Assembly: GCF_009184905.1 (NCBI RefSeq)
Contig: NZ_WESC01000007.1
Location: 62,001-126,000 of the forward strand
DNA: 64,000 bases
Reading direction: 5' to 3'
Source of the DNA: Parvibaculum sedimenti
GTDB lineage: Bacteria > Pseudomonadota > Alphaproteobacteria > Parvibaculales > Parvibaculaceae
Of this stretch, positions 28,620 through 39,530 are shown piece by piece. Every line of letters starts with the position of its first letter. The first letter of the stretch is position 1. The notes beneath the pieces were generated by a model that was not told where the DNA came from, searched no databases, and was given only the letters and a program-made list of their open reading frames with translations. The position numbers and the translations under genes are program-made.

Positions 28620-29042
28620 TTAGTCTTCCCCGTCCATGTCGTCCGCGTCGGCAGATTTCTGCTGCGGCGAGTCGATCTGGCTCTGGATGGCGCGGAGGAG
28701 TTCCTCTTCGCTCATACGGTCGCCGCCGGCGCCCGCGCCGAAGGTGTCGATGTCGGCGGCGCTCACTTCGCCGGCCGTCAGAAGCTGCAGGCTCTCGGCC
28801 TCCGGCTCGTCCGTCTCGACGCGCTTCTGCATGGTGCCGATCAGGTCTTCGCGAAGATCGCCCGGAACGATGGTCCGCTCGGCGATCTCGCGCAGCGCCA
28901 CGACGGGATTCTTGTCGTTGTCGCGATCGACAGTCAGCTCGGCGCCGGCCGACATGGCCCGCGCGCGATGAGCGGAGAGCAGAACCAGCTCGAAGCGGTT
29001 CGGCACCTTGTCGACGCAATCTTCAACGGTCACACGCGCCAT
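28620..29042 (-). CDS. rpoZ: RNA polymerase omega subunit
   Basis: A 140-residue subunit that helps beta' fold and, in proteobacteria, forms part of a ppGpp site on RNA polymerase. [20 protein letters not shown] and [11 protein letters not shown] are the family signatures. The C-terminal tail is acidic and longer than in E. coli, as is usual in alphaproteobacteria. It is followed by an intrinsic terminator and then rsh, which makes the ligand of the omega site. Confidence 0.96.
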   Translation of the reverse strand: MARVTVEDCVDKVPNRFELVLLSAHRARAMSAGAELTVDRDNDKNPVVALREIAERTIVPGDLREDLIGTMQKRVETDEPEAESLQLLTAGEVSAADIDTFGAGAGGDRMSEEELLRAIQSQIDSPQQKSADADDMDGED

Positions 29043-29146
29043 GATCGCAACTCCGGGTAAGGCGGGAAATCTATTGTGCTGTGTATGTAGGGGCTGAGCA
29101 AGGAGAAAGCAAGCAGAAACAGGCTCTTAGGCGGAAGCGTCCCGTT

Positions 29147-29692
29147 CTAGGCGGTGATTTTCTCAATTCCGGCAAGCGCGCCAATGCCTTGCGCCGCCTG
29201 GAGCCGCTGGAGAAGTTCCTCCGGCCCCTGCCCGGTCACGGGGTGGCGCCACTCCGGCGCGACTTCGGCCAGCGGAACCAGCACGAACCCCCGGTCGGGA
29301 ATGCCCGGATGCGGCAGAGCCAGCGGCAACTGTCCGAGCCCCGCATCGGCGCCCCGACGCCCGACGGGCGGGACCACCAACCCGTCATAATCGAGCAAAT
29401 CGATGTCGATGATCCGCTCCCCCCAGCGCACGCGGCGGACCCGGCCGAACATCGCCTCGATCCGGTGAAGCATCTGGAGAAGCTCCACCGGCGGCAGCGC
29501 CGCTTCGACCACGGCAACGCCATTCACATAAGGCGGCTGGGCATAAGGCGTGATTGCAGGCGTCCGGTACCAGGAGGAGCGACGCCGAACGGATATGCCA
29601 AGCGAAGGCATCAATTCGAGCGCCTTCTCCAGCACCGTTATCGGCTCGCCATGAACAGACGTAAGATTTGCGCCGAAGGCGAGCAGGATCAT
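29147..29692 (-). CDS. folK: 6-hydroxymethyl-dihydropterin pyrophosphokinase
   Basis: A 181-residue HPPK of folate synthesis, which transfers pyrophosphate from ATP to 6-hydroxymethyl-dihydropterin. LLAFGANL at the start, RRRSSWYRTPA, PPYVNGVAVVE, the metal motif RWGERIIDIDLLDYD, and LPHPGIPDRGFVLVPLAEVAP are all visible. It lies upstream of rpoZ on the same strand with a 104-base gap. Confidence 0.95.
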   Translation of the reverse strand: MILLAFGANLTSVHGEPITVLEKALELMPSLGISVRRRSSWYRTPAITPYAQPPYVNGVAVVEAALPPVELLQMLHRIEAMFGRVRRVRWGERIIDIDLLDYDGLVVPPVGRRGADAGLGQLPLALPHPGIPDRGFVLVPLAEVAPEWRHPVTGQGPEELLQRLQAAQGIGALAGIEKITA

Positions 29693-29846
29693 TTCAAATT
29701 GTCCATGTAGCCCGAATACCCATTTTCAAAGCAAACCGGCTTCTATATTTTCTCGCCATAAATGGCCACCCCAAGCCGCACAGCATCGCCAGGCCTTTCT
29801 ACTTTTCAAATCATCGAAACGCATTAGCTACTCTCAGGAGTGCAGC

Positions 29847-30470
29847 ATGAATTTCTATCCACAGGAACGCATCGCGCTCTTCATCGACGGTGCGAACCTC
29901 TATTCTGCCGCGCGCGGTCTCGGCTTCGACATCGATTACAAGCGCCTTCTCGAACTCTTCCGTTCCAAGGGCACTTTGCTCCGCGCCTTCTACTACACGG
30001 CCCTGCTTGAAGATCAGGAATATTCGCCGCTTCGCCCGCTGATCGACTGGCTGGACTACAACGGCTTTTCAGTGGTGACGAAGCCCGCCAAGGAGTTCAC
30101 CGACGCCACGGGCCGCCGCCGTGTCAAAGGCAATATGGACATCGAGCTGGCCATCGACGCGATGGAAATCGCCGACAAGGTCGATCATGTCGTGATTTTC
30201 TCCGGCGATGGTGATTTCCGGCGCCTCGTCGATGCCATCCAGCGCAAGGGAAAGCGTGTCTCGGTCGTCTCCACGACGCGCAGCTCTCCGCCCATGATCG
30301 CCGACGAGCTTCGCCGTCAGGCGGACCAGTTCATCGACCTCGAAAGCTTGCGGGGCTTCATCGGCCGCAATGCGGACAACCGGCCTCAGGTGGTCCAGCC
30401 GGTGGACGAGGATGACGACTATTACGACGATGAAGACGAGGACGATATCGACCTTCCCGCGCGGGCCTGA
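29847..30470 (+). CDS. NYN-domain (LabA/DUF88) putative RNase
   Basis: A 207-residue PIN-like NYN protein. The acidic metal-site residues are visible in RIALFIDGANLYSAARG, GNMDIELAIDAM and VVIFSGDGDFRRLVDAIQRKGKRV, the three blocks that define the family. The last 30 residues are very acidic (DEDDDYYDDEDEDD), an unstructured tail seen in alphaproteobacterial members. Relatives degrade RNA; the target is unknown. It is followed 17 bases later by a uracil-DNA glycosylase gene, probably the same transcript. Confidence 0.9.
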   Translation: MNFYPQERIALFIDGANLYSAARGLGFDIDYKRLLELFRSKGTLLRAFYYTALLEDQEYSPLRPLIDWLDYNGFSVVTKPAKEFTDATGRRRVKGNMDIELAIDAMEIADKVDHVVIFSGDGDFRRLVDAIQRKGKRVSVVSTTRSSPPMIADELRRQADQFIDLESLRGFIGRNADNRPQVVQPVDEDDDYYDDEDEDDIDLPARA

Positions 30471-30487
30471 ACGCGCTAGAAAGCGGC

Positions 30488-31144
30488 ATGTCCGACATCG
30501 AAGCTGCGGCGCCCGAAGCGCCGCGCGATTGCCAGCTCTGCCCCCGCCTCGTCGCCTACCGGCGCGAAAATCAGGCCGCTCATCCGGACTGGTATAATGG
30601 CCCCGTGCCGTCCTTCGGCGACGAGAAGGCGCGCCTTCTCATCGTCGGCCTCGCCCCCGGCGTTCAGGGCGCGAACCGCACCGGCCGGCCCTTCACCGGC
30701 GACTATGCGGGCGACCTTCTCTATTCGACGCTGATCGAGTTCGGCTTCGCCAAGGGCGAGTTCAAGGCACGGCCCGATGACGGGCTGACGCTGCATGACG
30801 CGATGATTTCCAACGCCGTGCGCTGCGTGCCGCCACAGAACAAGCCGACGCCGCTTGAAGCGAAGACCTGCCTGCGCTTCTTCTCCGCCCGCCTCGCCGC
30901 CCTGCCCAAACTCGCCGCCATCCTCGCGCTTGGCCGCATCGCCCATGACAGCGTACTGACGGCGCATGAGGCGAAGCGCTCCAGGTTTCCCTTTGCCCAT
31001 CAGGCGAGCCACGACATCGGCAACGGCCTGCGCCTCTTCGATAGCTATCATTGCTCGCGCTACAACACGAACACGCGGCGACTGACGCCGGAGATGTTCC
31101 ATGCGGTGTTCAGGGATATCCGGGCTTATCTGGATCAGCGCTGA
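30488..31144 (+). CDS. Uracil-DNA glycosylase, family 5 (UDGb)
   Basis: A 218-residue iron-sulfur uracil-DNA glycosylase. Cysteines in DCQLCPRLV and further cysteines in RCVPP and KTCLRF fit the 4Fe-4S cluster. Motif 1 is GLAPGVQGANRTGRPFTGD, which lacks the catalytic polar residue of families 1 and 4 as is normal for UDGb, and motif 2 is the YHCSRYNTNTRRLTPEM region. Family 5 enzymes also remove hypoxanthine and other deaminated bases. It lies just downstream of the NYN gene. Confidence 0.9.
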   Translation: MSDIEAAAPEAPRDCQLCPRLVAYRRENQAAHPDWYNGPVPSFGDEKARLLIVGLAPGVQGANRTGRPFTGDYAGDLLYSTLIEFGFAKGEFKARPDDGLTLHDAMISNAVRCVPPQNKPTPLEAKTCLRFFSARLAALPKLAAILALGRIAHDSVLTAHEAKRSRFPFAHQASHDIGNGLRLFDSYHCSRYNTNTRRLTPEMFHAVFRDIRAYLDQR

Positions 31145-31152
31145 GAATATTC

Positions 31153-31824
31153 TCAGCTATACCGTTCTTCCGTCCACGGATCGGCCTCGTTGTGATAGCC
31201 GCGCTCTTCCCAGAAGCCGGGCTTGTCGACCGGGCTGAACTCGATCCGCTCGATCCACTTCGCGCTCTTCCAGAAATACCATTGCGGCACGATGGCGCGC
31301 ACGGGCCCACCATGTTCGCGCGTCAGCCGCTCGCCTTCCCAGGCATGGGCAAGCAGGACATCGGGTTCTGCAAAGACTTCGAGTTTGATGTTGGTCGTAT
31401 AGCCGTCATGCGAATGGAAAATGACGTGCCGCGCCGCGTCGGTTGGCTTCACCAGATCGAGGATCGTCTGTGACGAAACGCCGTCCCAGTTGTTGTCGTA
31501 GCGGCTCCATGTCGTCACGCAATGAATGTCGCTGACGTAATGGACCTGCGGCAGCGCCATGAACTCATCGAAGCCAAGCGTAACGGGATTCCGGACAGCG
31601 CCGTCGATAACGAGGGCCCAGGTGTCGAGCGGAATGTCGGGTTGAATGCCGAGGTCGAGCACGGGCCACTTCTCGACGAGATGCTGCCCGGGCGGCAACC
31701 TGTTCTCGCGGCGAAGATCGGCCTTGCCAGTCAGGTGACGCCCTTCAGCCGCCGTCCTCTCCTTGGAGTGGATCAGCTTGTCCTTGATCTGCCCGATCAG
31801 GCTGGGCTTCTCGCCGTCGCTCAT
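31153..31824 (-). CDS. Sulfite oxidase-like molybdopterin oxidoreductase
   Basis: A 223-residue protein with the molybdopterin-binding domain of the sulfite oxidase/YedY superfamily. The molybdenum-ligand cysteine lies in YVSDIHCVTTWSRYDNNWDG, with VLDLGIQPDIPLDTWALVIDG before it and EHGGPVRAIVPQWYFWKSAKW after it. No Tat signal is seen, so it is probably cytoplasmic, unlike MsrP. The substrate is unknown. Its start overlaps the EamA stop by four bases, so the two genes are coupled. Confidence 0.9.
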   Translation of the reverse strand: MSDGEKPSLIGQIKDKLIHSKERTAAEGRHLTGKADLRRENRLPPGQHLVEKWPVLDLGIQPDIPLDTWALVIDGAVRNPVTLGFDEFMALPQVHYVSDIHCVTTWSRYDNNWDGVSSQTILDLVKPTDAARHVIFHSHDGYTTNIKLEVFAEPDVLLAHAWEGERLTREHGGPVRAIVPQWYFWKSAKWIERIEFSPVDKPGFWEERGYHNEADPWTEERYS

Positions 31825-32759
31825 TTCCCGCCTCCTCGCCGCGCCTCCGCGAATGCCAGCCCACCCAGGATCAGCGCCATGCCGATGGCGTGATAGAGGT
31901 GGAACGGTTCTCCCAAAAGACCGACCGCGAGCAGGCTCACCATCATCGGCACGAGATAGATCGCAACGCCTGCGCGCGCCGGCCCAAGCAATTCAATGCC
32001 GCGATTGTAGCAGAAATAGGCTGCGACTGCCGGAAAGAGCGCCACATAGAGGATGGCGCCAAGGCTCACCTCGGTGAGGGGGACCGGCCGCCCGTTCATC
32101 GTCTCGACCAGATACAGCGGCAGCAGCGCCATCGAGGACACGCCGAATATCCCGGCGAGCAGGCTTAGCGGATGCACCTTCGGCTTCCACTTCAGCACGA
32201 TGGAGTAGAAGGCGTTGAGGACGACGCCCGCCACGATCCAGACGTCGCCGCGCGTGAAGGAAAGGTCGAGAAGCCTCGCAATATCGCCCTGAAAGATGAT
32301 CGCCAGAACGCCTGCAAAGGCGACAACCATGCCGGACACCTGCCGCACGCTCGTCCGCTCGCCCAGAATCGGAATGGCGAGCATGAGGATCGTCACGGGA
32401 ATGAAGGCCTGCAACAGACCGGCATTGATCGCCTGCGTCGTCTGGAGGCCGATATACATGCAGAGATTGAAGCTCGCTCCGCCAAGCGTGCCGAGGCCGA
32501 GCATGACGGGCCAGGTGTCGAGCATGCTACGCCACTCGATGCGCAGATGCCGCCACGCGAAGGGAAGCACGATCAGGAAAGCGAGAAACCAGCGCCAGAA
32601 GGAAAGCCCTATGGGCGGCATGCCCTGCTCGATCGCGGCGCGACCGACAATTGCGTTACCGCTCCAGAAAAGCGCCGTCAGCGAAAGAAGAAGATAGGGT
32701 TGGTTGAACAGGAAGCTCAGCGCATACGCCACAATTCCGCGCCGTTTCACATCTTCCAC
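31821..32759 (-). CDS. EamA/DMT-family transporter
   Basis: A 312-residue inner-membrane protein with ten predicted membrane segments, built as two EamA repeats (about 25-150 and 165-305). LSLTALFWSGNAIVGR and INAGLLQAFIPVTILMLAIPILGER are typical of the first repeat, and LGPARAGVAIYLVPMMVSLLA of the second. Such proteins export or import small metabolites; the substrate cannot be inferred. GTG 32759 starts three bases after the smpB stop, and the gene overlaps the molybdoenzyme at its end, giving a dapA-smpB-EamA-molybdoenzyme transcription unit. Confidence 0.88.
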   Translation of the reverse strand: MEDVKRRGIVAYALSFLFNQPYLLLSLTALFWSGNAIVGRAAIEQGMPPIGLSFWRWFLAFLIVLPFAWRHLRIEWRSMLDTWPVMLGLGTLGGASFNLCMYIGLQTTQAINAGLLQAFIPVTILMLAIPILGERTSVRQVSGMVVAFAGVLAIIFQGDIARLLDLSFTRGDVWIVAGVVLNAFYSIVLKWKPKVHPLSLLAGIFGVSSMALLPLYLVETMNGRPVPLTEVSLGAILYVALFPAVAAYFCYNRGIELLGPARAGVAIYLVPMMVSLLAVGLLGEPFHLYHAIGMALILGGLAFAEARRGGGK

Positions 32760-32762
32760 ACG

Positions 32763-33260
32763 TCACCCCCGTTCGCGCATCACGCGAGCCTTGTCGCGCT
32801 CCCAGCTACGCTGCTTTTCCGTCTCTCGCTTGTCTGCAAGTTTCTTGCCTTGTGCGAGACCCAGCTCGACCTTCACCCGGCCCTTGTCGTTGAAATACAT
32901 CTTCAACGGAACGAGCGTCATGCCCTGGCGCAGCACGGCCTGCGAGAGCTTGTCGATCTCGCGACGATGCAGCAGCAGCTTTCGCGGCCGCCGCGTCTCG
33001 TGGTTGAACTGATGCGCCTGCAGATAGACGGGGATATAGGCGTTGACGAGCATGATCTCGCCCTGCTTCGTCGCCTGCGCATAGGCCTCATTGAGGCTGC
33101 CCTGCCCGACGCGCAGCGACTTGACCTCGGTGCCCTTCAGTTCGACGCCCGCTTCATAGACATCGGAGATCGAATAGTGGAATCGCGCCTTGCGGTTGTC
33201 GGCGATGATCTTCCGGCCGTCTCCCAGCTTCTTTTTTGCGCCGCCGCTCTTCGATGACAT
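32763..33260 (-). CDS. smpB: SsrA-binding protein SmpB
   Basis: A 165-residue partner of tmRNA that rescues stalled ribosomes. [42 protein letters not shown] and the basic C-terminal tail ([19 protein letters not shown]) that reads the empty mRNA channel are present. It lies 19 bases downstream of dapA, the conserved alphaproteobacterial pair. The tmRNA gene itself is not in the window. Confidence 0.96.
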   Translation of the reverse strand: MSSKSGGAKKKLGDGRKIIADNRKARFHYSISDVYEAGVELKGTEVKSLRVGQGSLNEAYAQATKQGEIMLVNAYIPVYLQAHQFNHETRRPRKLLLHRREIDKLSQAVLRQGMTLVPLKMYFNDKGRVKVELGLAQGKKLADKRETEKQRSWERDKARVMRERG

Positions 33261-33279
33261 GTGATCCCGGTTCGGAAAC

Positions 33280-34155
33280 TCAGTTGATAAGGCCGGCGTG
33301 GCGCATGGCGCCGCGAACCTTCTCGCGCGTCGGTTCGGTCACCGGCACGAGCGGCAGGCGCAATTCTTCACGGCAAAGGCCGAGCAGGCTCGCCGCATAC
33401 TTGATCGGGCCGGGGCTCGGCTCGATGAAGAGATTGTGGTGAAGCGGCATGAGCCTGTCGTGAATCTCCAGCGCCTTCTTGTAGTCGCCGGAGAGCGAGG
33501 CATTCTGGAATTCGGCGCAGAGCTTCGGCGCGATATTCGCCGTCACCGAGATACAGCCCTGTCCGCCATGCGCGTTGAAGCCCAGCGCCGTCCCATCCTC
33601 GCCCGAAAGCTGGATGAAGTCGGGGCCCATGGCCTGGCGCTGAAGGCTCGCGCGGGCGAGGTTCGCGGTTGCGTCCTTCACGCCGACGATGTTCTTCAGC
33701 TCGAAGAGCCGGGTCATTGTCTCGACGCTGATGTCGACAATCGTGCGGCCGGGGATGTTGTAGAGAATGATCGGCAGCTCGACCGCATCGTTCAGCGCCT
33801 TGAAATGCTGGTAGAGGCCTTCCTGCGAGGGCTTGTTGTAGTAGCCCGTCACGCAGAGCGCGCCGTCCGCGCCAACCTTCTTGGCATGGTGCATCAATTC
33901 CAGCGCTTCGGCCGTGTTATTCGACCCGGCGCCAGCGATGACCGGCACGCGCTTCTTCGTCACCTCGACGCAGATTTCGACGACCTTGCGGTGCTCTTCA
34001 TGGGAAAGCGTCGGCGACTCGCCCGTCGTTCCGCAGGGAACGAGCCCGTGCGTACCTTCGGTGATCTGCCATTCGACCAGTTTGGCGAACGCGTCCTCAT
34101 CCACCTTGCCGTCCCTGAACGGGGTGATGAGAGCGACGTACGATCCCTTGAACAT
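33280..34155 (-). CDS. dapA: 4-hydroxy-tetrahydrodipicolinate synthase
   Basis: A 291-residue TIM barrel that condenses pyruvate with aspartate semialdehyde, the first step toward lysine and meso-diaminopimelate. [14 protein letters not shown], the catalytic tyrosine region [23 protein letters not shown] and the Schiff-base lysine in IVGVKDAT are intact. ATG 34155 matches the family start [13 protein letters not shown]; longer in-frame starts are not supported. Two GC-rich hairpins lie in the 5' untranslated region. smpB follows. Confidence 0.96.
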   Translation of the reverse strand: MFKGSYVALITPFRDGKVDEDAFAKLVEWQITEGTHGLVPCGTTGESPTLSHEEHRKVVEICVEVTKKRVPVIAGAGSNNTAEALELMHHAKKVGADGALCVTGYYNKPSQEGLYQHFKALNDAVELPIILYNIPGRTIVDISVETMTRLFELKNIVGVKDATANLARASLQRQAMGPDFIQLSGEDGTALGFNAHGGQGCISVTANIAPKLCAEFQNASLSGDYKKALEIHDRLMPLHHNLFIEPSPGPIKYAASLLGLCREELRLPLVPVTEPTREKVRGAMRHAGLIN

Positions 34156-34173
34156 GTTCCTCAAGCTCCAAAG

Positions 34174-34207
34174 CCCCGCCTTGCCGGGGACGCCCGCCTT
34201 TCGGGCG
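34174..34207 (-). promoter_or_regulatory. Tandem GC-rich hairpins in the dapA 5' region
   Basis: Two adjacent inverted repeats, CCCCG/CGGGG (34174-34189) and CGCCCG/CGGGCG (34191-34207), just upstream of the dapA start. No T-run follows, so they are not a normal terminator. They are not a lysine riboswitch, and no lysine-rich leader peptide was found. Confidence 0.3.
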
Positions 34208-34407
34208 GCGCGCACGATAACCATAACCCACGGGCGCGGCAAGAAATCCGCCGAAAACGGCAGGCGATGCGACTTGCGGCCCATTGCCGTGCTTGTTACC
34301 ACAACGCTAATCTCAATGAACGACAAACCGGCAGTGAGTCGCAAAAATGCCGGCTGCCGTCGAAGGGGTCGAAGGCGTTCCTCAGGGGGGCGATCCGGCC
34401 GAAATTC

Positions 34408-36890
<2,483 letters not shown>

Positions 36891-36894
<4 letters not shown>

Positions 36895-37760
36895 CCGCAC
36901 TTCCCTATCGCGAATTGTTCTACACCACGCAGGACGGACTCCGCCTCTTTGCGCGTGACTATGGCGCGCGCGCATCGCGGGCAACGCCCGTGATCTGCCT
37001 TCCGGGCCTCACCCGCACCTCGCGCGATTTCGAAGCCTTCGCCGAACGCCTCGCGGCGACGCGGCGCGTCATCTGCGCCGACCTGCGCGGACGTGGCCGC
37101 TCGCAATATTGCGGGAGCTGGACCGATTACACGCCTGCCAACGAAATGCTCGACACCTTCGACCTGATGGGCGCGGCGGGCATTCACCGCGCCATATTCG
37201 TCGGCACCTCGCGTGGCGGCCTTGTCACCATGCTCATGGCGGCGCAGCGGCCCAACGCCATCGCAGGCGTCGTCTTCAACGATATCGGCCCGGAAATTGC
37301 CATTGCCGGGTTGCAGCGCATCGCCGGTTATGCGGGCGTGGGCGAAGCGCCGCCGGACTGGACGGAGGCTGCCTTCCGCCTGCGCATGGCCAATGAGCGC
37401 GAATTCCCCACCCTCACCAGCGAGGAATGGTACGCCTATGCGCGCCGCAGCTTCGCGGAGGAAAACGGCGCGCCGAAGATCGACTATGACGCGAAGATCG
37501 GAACGGCGCTCCGCAAAGGACTCGAGGCTGCGAATGGCGCCCTTCCCGACATGTGGGCCCAGTTCAGGACAATTGGCCATGTGCCCGCGCTCGTCATTCG
37601 CGGCGAGAACTCGGACATCCTCACGGCGGAGACCGTAAAGCGCATGGAGGCCGCCCATGCCGATCTCCAAAGCGTCACGGTCAGGGATCGCGGCCATGTG
37701 CCCTTCCTCGACGAGCCGGAAGCCGTGGCCACTCTCGACACGTTTTTCGAGCGCATCTGA
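36891..37760 (+). CDS. Alpha/beta hydrolase
   Basis: A 289-residue alpha/beta-hydrolase fold protein. The oxyanion region is CLPGLTRTSRDFE, the nucleophile elbow VGTSRGGLVT (serine), the acid ENSDIL (aspartate) and the histidine DRGHVPFLDEP near the end. The substrate is unknown; the fold covers esterases, lipases and dehalogenases. Its ATG overlaps the slt stop (ATGA), so it is translated with the transglycosylase. It is convergent with the SAM methyltransferase gene with no gap between the stops. Confidence 0.9.
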
Positions 37761-38465
37761 CTATTCCTTTCTGATGCGGAGCATCCGGGTCGCACCGCGC
37801 TGAAACTCGAAGGGTACGCGCACGAGTTCCGGAAACAGCCCCGCCGCCTCCAGCGCATCCATGACCGCCGGCAGATGGCTGGATGGACGCCCGTCGAGAT
37901 TGACCAGCGGGAATATCCTCACCTCGCGCGCGACCCGCGCGAGTTCGAGCGCCGCCGAGACATGAAACGCTGCATCGAGATCGTCCCCATAGAGAAAGAG
38001 GAGATGGGAACAGAGCGCTGTTTGAAACGCATCATTGCCGAAGGGCAGAGCCGGCAATGATGCAGGCACATACCGCTCGCGGCCACAAGCCTCGAAGTCT
38101 GCAAGGAACAGCTCCAGCGCCTCGCGCCGAATCTTTTCGATCCGCTCCGGCGAACCGTATCGCTTCCAGTTGAAGCGGTATTGCGCGACACGCAGTCCCG
38201 CCATCATGTCGTTGCGGGTTGCCTCGAAGCGCTGCCGGATCGCCTCGCCACTCGCCGCGTAGATCGGATCGCAGGCGACAACATTGAGCCCCCGCTCCGC
38301 GGCCTCCGCCGCGAAGGACGCAGGGCCCCCGCCTACGTCGAGGACTGGCCCCTCCGGCGGCATGTCGGCAAACGCGAAATAGTCCGCGTACTCGTCATAT
38401 CGCCGCCCCCAGGGCACGATGCCCCCGAGGTCGAATTCCTTTCGTGCTTCAGCTTCCTTGATCAT
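37761..38465 (-). CDS. Class I SAM-dependent methyltransferase-like protein, unknown substrate
   Basis: A 234-residue protein with a class I SAM-binding fold: PVLDVGGGPASFAAEAAERG is motif I (about 40-60) and VVACDPIY the acidic strand after it. The N-terminal WGRRYDEYADYFAF and the central LPFGNDAFQTALCSHLLFLYG belong to a widespread family without assigned function, recognised by pattern only. The gene is read from a region that looks like a complete tryptophan-codon attenuator 60-175 bases upstream. It could therefore act on a tryptophan-related metabolite, on tRNA, or be induced by Trp shortage for another reason; none of these is shown. Confidence 0.82.
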   Translation of the reverse strand: MIKEAEARKEFDLGGIVPWGRRYDEYADYFAFADMPPEGPVLDVGGGPASFAAEAAERGLNVVACDPIYAASGEAIRQRFEATRNDMMAGLRVAQYRFNWKRYGSPERIEKIRREALELFLADFEACGRERYVPASLPALPFGNDAFQTALCSHLLFLYGDDLDAAFHVSAALELARVAREVRIFPLVNLDGRPSSHLPAVMDALEAAGLFPELVRVPFEFQRGATRMLRIRKE

Positions 38466-38524
38466 TTTGCGCTCCGTAACGGCGCCGGAGGCTGCCCCTG
38501 AAGGCGCCTTCCATCCGGTTACGG

Positions 38525-38606
38525 AAATAAAAAGGCCGCCTCCAAATGGGGCGGCCGATCCGGCAGGTCGATAGACGACATGACTGGGCCACCCTTCAGG
38601 TGGTCC
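38525..38606 (-). promoter_or_regulatory. Putative Trp-dependent transcription attenuator
   Basis: Read on the minus strand, four segments can pair in alternative ways. Segment 1 is GGACCACC (38606-38599), segment 2 GGGTGGCC (38594-38587), segment 3 GGCCGCCC (38556-38549) and segment 4 GGCGGCC (38540-38534). Segments 1:2 form a stem around the leader stop codon. Segments 2:3 pair over eight bases with one G-U. Segments 3:4 make a seven-base GC stem followed by TTTTTATTT, an intrinsic terminator. A ribosome stalled on the Trp codons would cover segment 1 and free 2:3; a ribosome at the stop would cover 2 and allow 3:4. Confidence 0.75.
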
Positions 38607-38640
38607 ACCAAGCCTTGTTGCAAAGAAACATGCGCGTCAT
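38596..38640 (-). CDS. Leader peptide with tandem tryptophan codons
   Basis: A 14-codon reading frame, MTRMFLCNKAWWTT, ending in TGA. GAGG lies eight bases before its ATG. The two TGG codons (38610-38605) fall three codons before the stop, exactly where a stalled ribosome would mask segment 1 of the attenuator. A second in-frame ATG at codon 4 is an alternative start. Rhizobial trpL leaders have the same design with consecutive Trp codons, but they precede trpE, while this one precedes a methyltransferase gene. Confidence 0.7.
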   Translation of the reverse strand: MTRMFLCNKAWWTT

Positions 38641-38678
38641 CGGTCTATCCTCGCCCGGCAAATCCGGGAATGGCCGGC

Positions 38679-38707
38679 AATCTACTCCCGGTCCGAGGGC
38701 TTGCCAA
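38679..38707 (-). promoter_or_regulatory. Candidate sigma-70 promoter for the leader and methyltransferase
   Basis: On the minus strand, TTGGCA (38707-38702) and TAGATT (38684-38679) are separated by 17 bases. They match the -35 box at five of six positions and the -10 box at four of six. Transcription would begin near 38672, about 30 bases before the leader ATG. The promoter lies just after the TRIC stop codon. Confidence 0.55.
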
Positions 38708-38717
38708 CCCCGCCCAC

Positions 38718-39350
38718 TCACTCCGGCTCCGTCGGCTCGACCTTGAAGGTCGGGATCGACCAGCGCATGGCGAGCGCGGCGAGACGGATCGCCAGAGCGA
38801 CGGCGATGGAACCCCAGAGGTCCAGCCCCGCCGGGAGATCGAACTGGCGCAGCAGCACGAAGAGCGCCGCCCCGATCAGGGCGGCAATCGCATAGACCTC
38901 GCGCTTCAGGATGATCGGAGTCCGGTTGGCCAATACATCCCGGATAAGACCGCCAAAGACCCCCGTGACCACGCCCATGATCACAGCAACCGAGCCCGAG
39001 ATGCCCATGTCCAGCGCCTTGCGCGTTCCGAGCACGGCAAAGACCGCAAGGCCGATGGCGTCCGCGATCAGCATGGGGCGGCGGACATCAATCCCCCACA
39101 TCACGAGGGGGATTGTCGCCAGCGCGAATCCCGATGCCACGGCGACGTACCAAGGCGAGACAATCCAGAAAACCGGCGTCGCGCCAAGCATCATGTCGCG
39201 AAGCGTCCCGCCGCCGACGGCGACAATGACACCGAGAACCACAACCCCGAACCAGTCCATTTCCCGCTCGCCCGCGACCAGTGCTCCGGACACGGCGAAG
39301 GCGGCAACGCCGATGAATTGAAGAAACGCTAGTAAATTGATAGCAAGCAT
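38718..39350 (-). CDS. Trimeric intracellular cation (TRIC) channel family protein
   Basis: A 210-residue membrane protein of the UPF0126/TRIC family, with seven helices in two inverted repeats. Each repeat carries the glycine-rich kink: VGGGTLRDMMLGATPVFW in the first and VFGGLIRDVLANRTPIILKREVYA in the second. Bacterial TRIC homologues are K+-permeable trimers. ATG 39350 gives a normal start; the frame remains open far upstream only as antisense to the efflux gene. It is divergent from the RND membrane-fusion gene. Confidence 0.93.
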   Translation of the reverse strand: MLAINLLAFLQFIGVAAFAVSGALVAGEREMDWFGVVVLGVIVAVGGGTLRDMMLGATPVFWIVSPWYVAVASGFALATIPLVMWGIDVRRPMLIADAIGLAVFAVLGTRKALDMGISGSVAVIMGVVTGVFGGLIRDVLANRTPIILKREVYAIAALIGAALFVLLRQFDLPAGLDLWGSIAVALAIRLAALAMRWSIPTFKVEPTEPE

Positions 39351-39530
39351 GCCGTTTCGCCTCCCAAATCGCTGCCACCCCTTGCTACGCGGCAGCACTG
39401 CCTTTAGTAAAATCGGCAGATGCTCTATTTTAAATGTCGGGCCGATCCCCCATATGGACTTCGGTCCTGCCCCCCCCCGCTCGCCGACACCATTCTGTAA
39501 CCTTAGCTGAAATTGCACCTGGAGAAGCCC

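Noticed and set aside
26403-29060. An 885-codon open frame on the plus strand opposite rsh and rpoZ
   Set aside because: It is antisense to two well-conserved genes and crosses the intrinsic terminator between them; no protein features were found.
33298-34407. A 370-codon 5' extension of the lytic transglycosylase frame
   Set aside because: This part is antisense to dapA, and the signal peptide of the transglycosylase begins after 34408.
38641-38680. A CCCGG/CCGGG hairpin upstream of the leader peptide, considered as the TRIC terminator
   Set aside because: No T-run follows it and it overlaps the leader's untranslated region, so it was not called as a terminator.
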